From positions 130,000 to 153,462 of the forward strand of contig NW_014577183.1 of NCBI RefSeq assembly GCF_000485595.1: 23,463 nucleotides of DNA, given 5' to 3'. Of this stretch, positions 19,501-21,687 are shown piece by piece (position 1 is the first letter of the stretch; each line of letters begins with the position of its first letter). The DNA is from Priapulus caudatus. Its lineage: Eukaryota; Priapulida; Priapulimorpha; Priapulimorphida; Priapulidae. The position numbers and the translations under genes are program-made. The notes beneath the pieces are model-generated. The model worked only from the letters and a program-made list of their open reading frames with translations. It did no database searches and had not been told where the DNA came from.

Positions 19501-20437
19501 TGCGTGCAGGTTAGTAACAGACCTCCAATCTCGAAGTATCGGCCGAAGTATCGGCTGCTCTGAGGATTCCATGGTGTGGCGGGGTGGGACCGTGGGGCGT
19601 GGGGCGCGAGGCATGGTAAGTAGTATATATAGTGACGACGTCGGGATTTCCAGGACACTGTTCCATTCAAATTGGTATTACTCGGCAGGGCTTCCACCTG
19701 GGGTTGATGCAAATGGGTCGAAACGCTAACGTGGTATCGGTTATTTTCGCTGAAGCTGGGGAAACTAACTCAGAGGAATTAAGAGTAAATGAACAGAGAT
19801 TCTCTATTTACGTACTCCTGAACATAACTTTACGTTCTTTTTGAGAAGAAATTCCCTATTATGTACTCCCGGTGGAATCAGTGGACTGTAAGAGTACAAC
19901 GAATAGCGATTCTCTATTTACGTACCCCTGAACGTGACCGCACTTAAGTTGTCCGAGTTGAAATGTTCCCGGAACATAACTGCATGTACTGTCCGAGTAG
20001 AAATTCTCCATTCACGTACACCTAAACATAAGTACGTAATGTCGCACGAAGGGTCGTTGTCGTATAATGGTGTATAATATGTACCTGAGGTAACTATTTG
20101 ATATGGTTAGGGTTAGGGTTAGAGTGTTAGGGTTAGGGAGTAGGCGTAGGCGACATACTCGCCGACACCTCGGGTACTATACTTGGGTACACATACGACA
20201 ACGACCCCTTCAGCCGTAATGTCCGAGTAGAAATTGTCTATTTACATACCTCTGATGGAACCGCCTCCACCCCTCTGTACTGCTGACACAGGTCTCTTGT
20301 TTTATGACGCGTTGCAGCACAACAGGTGGCAGGAAGGCAGCGCAGTCGTCAGCAAGCTCAACGAACTGATGGCCACGGTCGACCCGTTCTCCGACAGACG
20401 CATGCAGACGCCAGAGAGTGAGATGACATCCACGTGA
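1383..20437 (+). CDS. LRRC71: LRRC71-like gene, whole footprint (composite, rearranged)
   Basis: This is the footprint of a leucine-rich-repeat protein that I identify as LRRC71, a conserved animal protein of unknown biochemical role. Joined in phase, the clean exons read, in order, an N-terminal CTG..F.ELC region, FKPSVQTVTEV, GWKVD, LWNAGLEEDTV, VVLDSNPI, LRRs (LQHLSLRFNQISDEGAAKL; LVQLDLTGNLIGDAGTIGL; LVSLSL...NRVGDGGAA), VVSEFALEHEE, a Lys-rich linker, LASLNLARNNVTDAGV and a C-terminal NRWQEGS...NELMATVDPF stretch. Segment order and spacing match vertebrate LRRC71 as I remember it. The footprint contains two readable passes over most exons plus a third degraded pass, and exons 4548-6230 are out of order relative to 6428-8524. 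The N-terminal exon is missing. The call is secure from the exon chain; the physical arrangement is not. Confidence 0.82.
1997..2122 (+). pseudogene. LRRC71: LRRC71 FKPSVQ exon, frameshifted copy (pass 1)
   Basis: Counterpart of 7015-7137, with acceptor 'gtttcag' and donor 'gtacgc' intact. At least six one-base insertions or losses relative to the other copy ('gcaagat', 'acattac', 'gatcac', loss in the a-run, 'gcctat', 'gcttc') give a net +3 length but scramble the frame. The flanking introns also match, so the duplicated unit is genomic and not a processed copy. Confidence 0.7.
2311..2385 (+). pseudogene. LRRC71: LRRC71 GWKVD exon, frameshifted copy (pass 1)
   Basis: Counterpart of 7322-7397. 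The acceptor is 'gtgtttag'. A missing c in 'ttggtgac' (other copy 'ttggctgac') breaks the frame late in the exon. The donor reads 'cagtagcgtag', against 'caggcgagtg' in the other copy, so the true donor cannot be decided from this window. Confidence 0.65.
2827..2901 (+). pseudogene. LRRC71: LRRC71 LWNAGL exon, noisy copy (pass 1)
   Basis: Same length (75 nt) as 7836-7910, but with two insertions (an extra t at the start, an extra c in 'tgcc') offset by two losses, so the middle is read out of frame. Acceptor 'tcttgcag' and donor 'gtaggg' are intact. Confidence 0.68.
3124..3192 (+). CDS. LRRC71: LRRC71 VVLDSNPI exon (pass 1)
   Basis: This exon is identical to its pass 2 copy at 8120-8188. It runs from acceptor 'attgcag' to donor 'gtaaga' and is 69 nt, phase 2 at both ends. 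With the preceding AG it encodes R-SVVLDSNPIKVSPW-CKLLVPES-R, the link between the LWNAGL segment and the first clear LRR. Complete identity here, beside exons full of indels, shows that the duplicate tracts differ by noise and not by steady divergence. Confidence 0.75.
3386..3534 (+). pseudogene. LRRC71: LRRC71 LRR exon, frameshifted copy (pass 1)
   Basis: Counterpart of 8380-8524. It has acceptor 'ttgttgcag' and the same GC-type donor context 'acag|gcatgt'. Extra bases ('gagcg', 'gcggc', 'aaaa', 'cattg') break the frame through the first repeat. The second half, encoding LVQLDLTGNLIGDAG, is intact. Confidence 0.7.
3566..3803. repeat. A/T-rich tandem array 'ataaaccagtata' (pass 1)
   Basis: About 240 bp of a short degenerate unit alternating 'ataaaccagt' and 'ataaataaccagta'. 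It lies in the intron just after the LRR exon. The same array recurs after the pass 2 copy (8566-8669) and right after the assembly gap (13384-13510), which helps align the three passes. Array length differs in each copy. Confidence 0.85.
3804..4547. other. Intron, no recognised gene
   Basis: Intron between the LRR exon and the NRVGDGG exon. The longest open frames (3963-4484 on +, 3976-4182 on -) are isolated and unlike any family I know. A full palindromic CRE-type octamer, TGACGTCA, lies at 4184-4191. A degraded version of this tract reappears at about 14620-15300. It is absent from pass 2, where the sequence jumps from the A/T array directly into the next exon at 8670. Confidence 0.5.
4548..4715 (+). 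CDS. LRRC71: LRRC71 exon: NRVGDGG repeat and EFALEHEE helix
   Basis: The exon starts after 'ctccgctcgcag' in phase 0, continuing LAQ from the LRR exon into GLRTNRTLVSLSL. A frame change near 4600 and another near 4632 are then needed to read NRVGDGGAAALAH and VVSEFALEHEEVVHRRKLQ, which together match the third LRR and following helix of the family. The two shifts are most likely base errors, since the second copy (8670-8820) differs at the same spots. The donor is probably 'acagc|gtgagt'. The exon is GC-rich compared with its introns. The exon end and donor are duplicated about 131 bp downstream. Confidence 0.72.
4674..4889. repeat. 131-bp-spaced duplication of exon end and donor
   Basis: The tract starting 'cgacgcaagctgcagg' at 4674 recurs at 4805. 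It continues through the GCGCCCCACCACTGCCACAG region, the splice donor area and the GC-rich start of the intron ('gaactcgccgc...gctcac'). The copies are separated by an AT-rich 'tatatacacataatata' spacer. The second copy lacks a clean gtgagt (it reads 'gcgtggtgcg'). Confidence 0.7.
4890..5320. other. Intron with collapsed minisatellite
   Basis: AT-rich intron with 'tacacata' tracts, then about two units of the 55-bp CACGTG repeat (5032-5150). No exon was seen. In pass 2 the equivalent interval is about 2.7 kb longer (about 9060-11740) and includes a hairpin element, a possible exon and about 28 repeat units. This copy therefore looks collapsed or deleted. Confidence 0.6.
5032..5150. repeat. 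55-bp CACGTG minisatellite, two units
   Basis: Two clean units give the reference: 'gcacgtgatatatccatcc', then 'tatacaccacctatttcgca', then 'cctatttgtcattata' (55 bp). Each unit has one CACGTG palindrome. This is the cleanest version of the arrays at 10020-11570 and 17337-19200. Confidence 0.85.
5321..5396 (+). CDS. LRRC71: LRRC71 Lys-rich linker exon
   Basis: After a strong acceptor ('ctcttttcctgcag') the first frame encodes EDRNKGQASKKDDQKNRRSN and continues AENTN. This is a charged, low-complexity linker of the kind that follows the EFALEHEE helix in LRRC71. The 3' end is uncertain. A weak donor at 5397 ('gtcttt') gives the phase 1 end that the next exon requires. Without it the frame stops at 5426. 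A second frame stays open to 5457 and also fits phase with a donor in 'gagg|gtattc', but its composition is less linker-like. Confidence 0.55.
5397..5577. other. Intron with short TGTACATAATTG repeats
   Basis: Between 5478 and 5550 a unit of about 19 bp, 'tgtacataattgtgtacat', recurs about four times with variations. Otherwise nothing was recognised. Confidence 0.6.
5578..5663 (+). CDS. LRRC71: LRRC71 Ser/Lys/Pro linker exon
   Basis: 86 nt between acceptor 'ccaattacag' and donor 'cat|gtgagt'. Read in phase 1, it encodes SIMPDASKSPKGSPRSSKER and then PPSLHLQH, ending in phase 0. Basic and Ser/Pro-rich, it suits the disordered linker that separates the two LRR blocks of LRRC71. No frame error was seen in this copy. 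A noisy copy is at 11963-12049. Confidence 0.65.
5664..6037. other. Intron, nothing recognised
   Basis: No exon or clear repeat was seen. The last 150 bp become GC-rich with CpG-containing stretches ('gatcgcgcgccgc') just before the next GC-rich exon. A noisy copy is at 12050-12435. Confidence 0.55.
6038..6230 (+). CDS. LRRC71: LRRC71 late LRR exon, 3' end replaced at a junction
   Basis: It starts after 'cgccgctccag' in phase 0. It encodes DDDNAEIGHPFLESVRYRDG, then RLWIVGNRHLASLNLARNNV and TDAGVTSLVAAVECQRALLG, then WNGP. This is the family's NPLLE.V..RDG-GN..L.LNL..N.IT..G block in front of the C-terminus. The exon is cut at about 6230. There the sequence switches, inside the exon, to intron sequence matching 1180 onward. 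The missing last codons are present in the noisier copy (12436-12658), where the exon continues P-GLMRVCVQ to a 'gttagt' donor. Confidence 0.78.
6309..6392. repeat. Intronic 13-bp inverted repeat
   Basis: ACGTTAGATGAGC (6309-6321) and GCTCATCTAACGT (6380-6392) are perfect inverted repeats around a 58-bp loop. The loop itself holds a smaller CACTTG/AAGTG pair. Could be a foldback structure or a tiny MITE; no target-site duplication was seen. Confidence 0.6.
6428..6583 (+). CDS. LRRC71: LRRC71 N-terminal exon (CTG..F.ELC)
   Basis: The first recognised coding exon, and the cleaner of two copies. Acceptor 'attttcatag', donor 'gtgagt', 156 nt, phase 1 at both ends. It reads D-AYTCTGNFSCDFQELCTR-LPLARIPDVVPRYKI-QSDGAARNLPDTSEQTLD. 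The YxCTG...DF.ELC...P.VV.R pattern is typical of the start of the conserved LRRC71 region. An upstream exon ending in a single base (probably G) must exist but was not found. Confidence 0.78.
6584..7014. other. Intron, nothing recognised
   Basis: 431 bp of intron matching 1544-1996 with scattered single-base indels. No repeat or exon was seen. Confidence 0.6.
7015..7137 (+). CDS. LRRC71: LRRC71 exon with FKPSVQTVTEV
   Basis: 123 nt from acceptor 'cctgtttcag' to donor 'gtacgc', phase 1 to phase 1. It reads E-IADLPKTYRTKGKYEFFKPS, then VQTVTEVIEKHEAITEMFIR-G. The family has an F.P..Q.E......V.E..IRG motif in this position, just ahead of GWKVD. The frame is fully open in this copy. Confidence 0.8.
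7322..7397 (+). CDS. LRRC71: LRRC71 GWKVD exon
   Basis: 76 nt, phase 1 to phase 2. It reads G-WKVDNSMMEVLSHCWLTLDK and LHAI-S. GWKVD followed by a helix and L..L..I is one of the clearest LRRC71 signatures. The exon's end is set by the next exon's phase. The donor in this copy reads 'cag|gcgagt', a GC-type donor, but the other copy reads differently here, so it may be a base error. Confidence 0.8.
7398..7835. other. Intron, nothing recognised
   Basis: 438 bp of AT-rich intron matching 2386-2826. No exon, repeat or RNA gene was seen. Confidence 0.6.
7836..7910 (+). CDS. LRRC71: LRRC71 LWNAGL exon
   Basis: 75 nt from 'tttcttgcag' to donor 'gtaggg', phase 2 at both ends. It reads S-LWNAGLEEDTVNLLARVLPQ and CHLL-R. 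It continues the repeat begun in the previous exon (L.AI.LWNAGL), matching the family's IHLWKVGL-type strand. The frame is open throughout. Confidence 0.8.
8120..8188 (+). CDS. LRRC71: LRRC71 VVLDSNPI exon (pass 2)
   Basis: 69 nt, identical to 3124-3192, phase 2 at both ends, donor 'gtaaga'. It encodes SVVLDSNPIKVSPWCKLLVP and ES, a degenerate LRR strand (L.SVVLDSNP) plus connecting segment. Confidence 0.8.
8380..8524 (+). CDS. LRRC71: LRRC71 exon with two LRRs, GC donor
   Basis: 145 nt from 'tcttgttgcag'. It encodes R-LQHLSLRFNQISDEGAAKLG, then AALTSCQLVQLDLTGNLIGD and AGTIGLAQ. These are two consecutive RI-type leucine-rich repeats (L.L.L..N.I.D.GA..L). The exon must end at 8524 in phase 0 to join GLRTNRT at 4548. 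The bases after it are 'gcatgt', so the intron would be GC-AG in both copies. Without splicing the frame continues ACSRVCLSSMHQ into the A/T array and stops. Confidence 0.82.
8566..8669. repeat. A/T-rich tandem array 'ataaaccagtata' (pass 2)
   Basis: Same repeat as 3566-3803 but only about 100 bp. It ends abruptly inside a unit and runs directly into coding sequence at 8670. Confidence 0.8.
8670..8820 (+). pseudogene. LRRC71: LRRC71 EFALEHEE exon, acceptor-less noisy copy (pass 2)
   Basis: Counterpart of 4569-4715. It begins in mid-exon at 'gagcctgtc' with no acceptor, because about 0.8 kb present in pass 1 (3804-4568) is missing. The middle segment SEFALEHEE is readable; insertions on either side shift the frame. 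The donor 'gcagcc|gtgagt' is clean. Confidence 0.65.
8821..9692. other. Intron, partly unique
   Basis: It opens with the duplicated donor region (second copy about 8917-9014), matching 4716-5050. From about 9060 it contains sequence skipped in pass 1. A tract at 9300-9350 is GC-rich ('gccgcggcaacgcacgagtg') after a plausible acceptor ('tttattatag' at 9280-9289), but I could not connect it to the LRRC71 frame. No other gene was seen. Confidence 0.5.
9693..9793. mobile_element. Foldback / MITE-like inverted repeat, about 100 bp
   Basis: ATATCATGAGTCTATCAATAG on the left pairs with CTATTGATAGACTCCTGATGATAT on the right, a 14-bp perfect core extended to about 23 bp with gaps. The interior is rich in 'atcgactatagatcga'-like short palindromes. 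A degraded copy of the core lies near 16811-16830. No clear target-site duplication was seen. The overall palindromic design suggests a non-autonomous element or a stem-loop. Confidence 0.6.
9897..10012 (+). CDS. LRRC71: Possible LRRC71 Lys-rich linker exon
   Basis: After 'actatttttcag' a frame encodes VVPPTSWTAAQGSGEEQHII, then MSSRGDRTPVSKKKEKAK, then meets TAA at 10013. The end resembles the family linker of the type TPK...KKKEK. The bases at the stop, 'gccaaataattg', would become a donor with one base change, and the surroundings are noisy. The exon would lie between 4548-4715 and 5321 in true order. Pass 1 lacks this tract. The alternative is a chance open frame. Confidence 0.4.
10020..11570. 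repeat. 55-bp CACGTG minisatellite, about 28 units
   Basis: About 1.55 kb of the 55-bp unit defined cleanly at 5032-5150. Most units keep 'tttgtcattata' and 'tatccatcctat'; many have one-base insertions that split CACGTG or 'tatttcgca'. The variation is mostly indels, so true unit identity is probably much higher than it appears. The array sits in the intron before the Lys-rich exon. Confidence 0.88.
11741..11822 (+). pseudogene. LRRC71: LRRC71 Lys-rich exon, noisy copy (pass 2)
   Basis: Copy of 5321-5396, with acceptor 'ttcctgcag' and several indels ('gacggaatcg', 'aaataatgg', 'gacccaaaaag', 'cgcaagg'). The tract just downstream differs from pass 1 by an inserted 'caacaaccc', one of the few differences longer than a base or two. 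Confidence 0.6.
11963..12049 (+). pseudogene. LRRC71: LRRC71 Ser/Lys linker exon, noisy copy (pass 2)
   Basis: Copy of 5578-5663, with acceptor 'aattacag' and donor 'cat|gtgagt'. Indels and substitutions disrupt SIMPDASKSPKG. Confidence 0.62.
12050..12435. other. Intron, nothing recognised (pass 2)
   Basis: Noisy copy of 5664-6037. No further content was seen. Confidence 0.55.
12436..12658 (+). CDS. LRRC71: LRRC71 late LRR exon with natural 3' end (noisy)
   Basis: Copy of 6038-6230, starting after 'cgccgctccag'. It has frame errors early on but supplies the true end of the exon: ...GWNGP-P-GLMRVCVQ to 'gtgcag|gttagt'. One G is missing in 'ctcgctgg' compared with 'ctcggctgg' at 6214-6222. 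The end is phase 0, which fits the final exon at 20318, giving the LRR-like string GLMRVCVQ-HNRW. The last 22 bp of the exon and its donor are the first unit of the 65-bp array. Confidence 0.7.
12637..13358. repeat. 65-bp minisatellite made of exon end plus donor
   Basis: About 11 units of 65 bp. Unit starts ('tctcatgagg') lie at 12637, 12701, 12769, 12834 and 12899, then at similar spacing. Each unit is 'tctcatgagggtctgcgtgc', then 'aggttagtacgaagcctacg', then 'ctaagtatcagccgctccgt' and 'aggta'. The first 22 bases are the end of the LRRC71 coding exon and the next bases its donor. The array runs into the N gap, and one further unit occurs at about 19457-19515. Confidence 0.88.
13359..13383. 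other. Assembly gap of 25 N
   Basis: Exactly 25 undetermined bases, a round placeholder length. The sequence on the left is the 65-bp array. On the right it is the A/T array that belongs several exons upstream, so the gap does not join natural neighbours. Confidence 0.97.
13384..13510. repeat. A/T-rich tandem array (pass 3)
   Basis: Third occurrence of the 'ataaaccagtata' array, with 'ataaatactg' units like those near 3690-3790. It marks the start of the third pass over the locus. Confidence 0.8.
13511..14619. other. Unassigned tract, unusual composition, no gene
   Basis: No gene was recognised. The tract has long homopolymers (9 C near 13687, 12 T near 13718) and a GC-rich block (13800-14060). 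Open frames on both strands in that block (13764-14054, 13819-14073) mirror each other and show no family pattern. It is single-copy in the window and unlike the flanking passes. Confidence 0.45.
14620..16799. other. Degraded copy of the 3890-5050 tract and beyond
   Basis: Word-level matches to pass 1 persist in order: 'aaggctcac', 'cataatcata' type, 'gaaatacctcc', 'ttctctgatg', 'aagcaaacgcgcagtgaaat', 'gagcaactagagtt', 'gacagcgaagtatttgctag' and 'gtgagtgagaactcgccg'. The intervening bases are heavily altered. It appears to be intron and exon sequence seen through very poor base quality, not an independent gene. Confidence 0.6.
15423..15630 (+). pseudogene. LRRC71: Degraded LRRC71 EFALEHEE exon (pass 3)
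   Basis: 'cgcctgagaacgaatgcgaa' matches the exon start at 4549, and further on the frame 15470-15709 contains AEFALEHFEEKRKF, clearly the SEFALEHEE...RRKL helix. About 90 unrelated bases separate the two matching parts, and the region between 'ggtac' and 'tgtgcggagtttgcg' does not encode the LRR. It is the third representation of this exon and is not usable as coding sequence. Confidence 0.55.
16800..17336. other. Degraded copy of 9690-10015
   Basis: It keeps 'agtctatcaatagactattg' (the hairpin core with its loop lost), 'gagagtaagcgctgatg', 'ttatcttcgactcagtgtgg', 'cgaggagcagcac'-like text ('gagaggagcagcacatcaag') and 'ggtgtcaaaaacaaa'. The open frame 16954-17334 is therefore not an independent gene. 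Confidence 0.55.
17337..19200. repeat. 55-bp CACGTG minisatellite, degraded (pass 3)
   Basis: Recognisable units with 'tttgtcattata', 'cacgtgatatatccatccta' and 'cacctatttcg' occur from 17337 to about 18530, mixed with altered stretches. Fainter units continue to about 19200. Open frames here (such as 18534-18890) are products of the noise. Confidence 0.7.
19446..19525. repeat. Single 65-bp unit (distal end of array)
   Basis: 'tacgctaagtatcagccgct', 'ccgtaggtatctcatgaagg' and 'tctgcgtgcaggttagta' follow in order, then diverge with two 'gaagtatcgg' copies. This is probably the true distal edge of the array at 12637-13358, after which the single-copy sequence of the last intron begins. Confidence 0.75.
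19526..19789. other. Last intron, nothing recognised
   Basis: Single-copy tract with a short open frame (19632-19844) that shows no family resemblance. Confidence 0.5.
19790..20250. repeat. Degenerate tandem repeat, about 55-60 bp
   Basis: Recurring elements are 'gtccgagtagaaattctc', 'ctatttacgtac', 'cctgaacataac' and 'tacgtaatgtc'. They are seen about six times with marked divergence. The array is interrupted by a 171-bp inverted-repeat element. Confidence 0.7.
20044..20214. mobile_element. TIR element carrying TTAGGG repeats, 9-bp flanking repeat
   Basis: The left end GCACGAAGGGTCGTTGTCGT pairs with the right end, whose reverse complement reads GCTGAAGGGGTCGTTGTCGT. Pairing continues, with gaps, through 'gtacc.gaggt' for about 48 bp on each side (20044-20091 and 20167-20214). 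A TTAGGG tract lies at about 20105-20138. The element is flanked by CGTAATGTC at 20035-20043 and again at 20215-20223, a likely 9-bp target-site duplication. No coding capacity. The family is unknown; a 9-bp duplication would suit Mutator-like elements. Confidence 0.72.
20318..20437 (+). CDS. LRRC71: LRRC71 final exon with stop codon
   Basis: From acceptor 'gacgcgttgcag' in phase 0, it encodes HNRWQEGSAVVSKLNELMAT, then VDPFSDRRMQTPESEMTST, then TGA. This follows GLMRVCVQ from the previous exon and matches the family C-terminus (N......A......ELM...DP). An upstream AG at 20290-20291 gives the wrong phase. The exon is 120 nt with no base errors apparent. The 3' UTR probably runs into a 60-bp repeat; a candidate AATAAA is at 21269-21274. 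Confidence 0.8.
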   Translation, partial: HNRWQEGSAVVSKLNELMATVDPFSDRRMQTPESEMTST

Positions 20438-20467
20438 GGCAGTCGCGTCTTGCCGTCGCGCGACCAG

Positions 20468-20850
20468 CAGAAAACTTCGTCCCCTCTCTATTACCGATTG
20501 TTACTCTACTCTACTGCCGATTGTTAGTCTGCTGGGTTCCTAAATCCGCCAGTACAAAGTTCGTCCACTCTCTACTACCGATTGTTACTACGCTAGATTA
20601 CTAAATCTGCTAATACAAAGTTCGTTACCTCTCTACTACCGATTGTTACTACGCTAGATTACTAAATCTGCTAATACAAAGTTCCTCCCCTATCTACTAC
20701 CGATTGTTACTACGCTATATTATTAAATCTGCTAATACAAAGTTCGTTACCTCTCTACTACCGATTGTTACTATGCTAGACTACTAAATCCGCCAGTACA
20801 GTTTGTTCCCTATCTACTACCGATTGTTACTACGCTAGCTTACTAAACGT
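20468..20850. repeat. 60-bp tandem repeat after the stop codon
   Basis: About six units of 'ctctactaccgattgttact', 'acgctagattactaaatctg' and 'ctaatacaaagttcgttac' (59-60 bp). The first two are more diverged. It begins about 30 bp after the LRRC71 stop, so it may lie in the 3' UTR. Confidence 0.85.
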
Positions 20851-21521
20851 GTTTCCACGTCACGATTCTTGTTCGGATTTTGTCAGATCTACTTGTACCA
20901 CCGCAACTGCATGTAAACCGGTTGAAGTGAGAGGAGAAGGGTTGTGGGTGGGGGGTTACTTAAATTTAATTTAATTAAAACACCTCGTTATTTACCACTC
21001 ATTAGACTTGCATACAAACTTGGGTGTCACTTTCCCCCGGGCGTAGATGGACGGAGCCGTTACGTGGCAGCACTAGTCACTTCGTACGCTTCAAAGTCCA
21101 AATCTTCCACCGAAAGATTCCACGGTCATACTTCTGTGCTAGACATGGCCTTATTTCCCTAACCCTAACCCTAACCTACGCCCGGGGGAAAGTTAATCTG
21201 CCTACAAACACTTTGTGTGTCTAAGTAAAAATTCACGGCTGTAGCATTAATGCACCCTGAACTCTTTGAATAAAAAATAGTGCCAAGAGTTTGGAGTTGA
21301 CGTAATGTTACCTTGATGGAAAATTCTGATTAAATACGTGAAAAAATATCCAGAATAAGTTCTCATGATTTATTGATAAGCATGCAGTGTGTTTACACTG
21401 AATATGATTACTGCACTGATAACCAGCTTAAAACAAAACAATAACTATCTGAAACAAGAGACTAGCTAATCCAGTAGGCCAGAAGTAGACAACTACCCTT
21501 GCGTCGTAATATCGGTTAAGA
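20851..21521. other. Downstream region, no gene
   Basis: No coding sequence was recognised. It contains one inverted-repeat element (21029-21193) and a candidate polyadenylation hexamer AATAAA at 21269-21274, about 830 bp after the LRRC71 stop. Confidence 0.5.
21029..21193. mobile_element. Second TIR element with CCCTAA repeats
   Basis: ACTTTCCCCCGGGCGTAG (21029-21046) and CTACGCCCGGGGGAAAGT (21176-21193) are perfect 18-bp inverted repeats. A CCCTAA tract (21157-21176) directly abuts the right repeat. Length is 165 bp. It is unrelated in sequence to the element at 20044. No short target-site duplication is evident, but the flanks resemble each other over about 25 bp (GCATACAAAC...GTGTC on the left, GCCTACAAAC...GTGTC on the right). 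No coding capacity. Confidence 0.7.
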
Positions 21522-21687
21522 TACTGTATACGCCATGTTTTTCGCGTACAGATATTTCGGGAATTCAGACTTGATGGACAATTTCGCGGTTGGTGAATTA
21601 TTCACGTGTTGTTATTTTCGCGGTCGGGGACGCGTTCGCAAAATTAGCAAAAATTAAACCACCGCGAAATATACAGCGTATACAGTA
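21522..21687. mobile_element. MITE with 12-bp TIR and TA duplication
   Basis: TACTGTATACGC (21522-21533) and GCGTATACAGTA (21676-21687) are perfect inverted repeats. Taking the outer TA as the target site leaves CTGTATACGC/GCGTATACAG ends flanked by TA on both sides, as in Tc1/mariner-type MITEs. The interior carries 'atttcgcggt', 'ttttcgcggtc' and 'accgcgaaat' motifs, typical of the GCGAAAT-rich small elements common in marine invertebrate genomes. Confidence 0.72.

Noticed and set aside
20105-20138. Chromosome end
   Set aside because: Only a few TTAGGG units, bounded by inverted repeats and followed by more than 3 kb of ordinary sequence.
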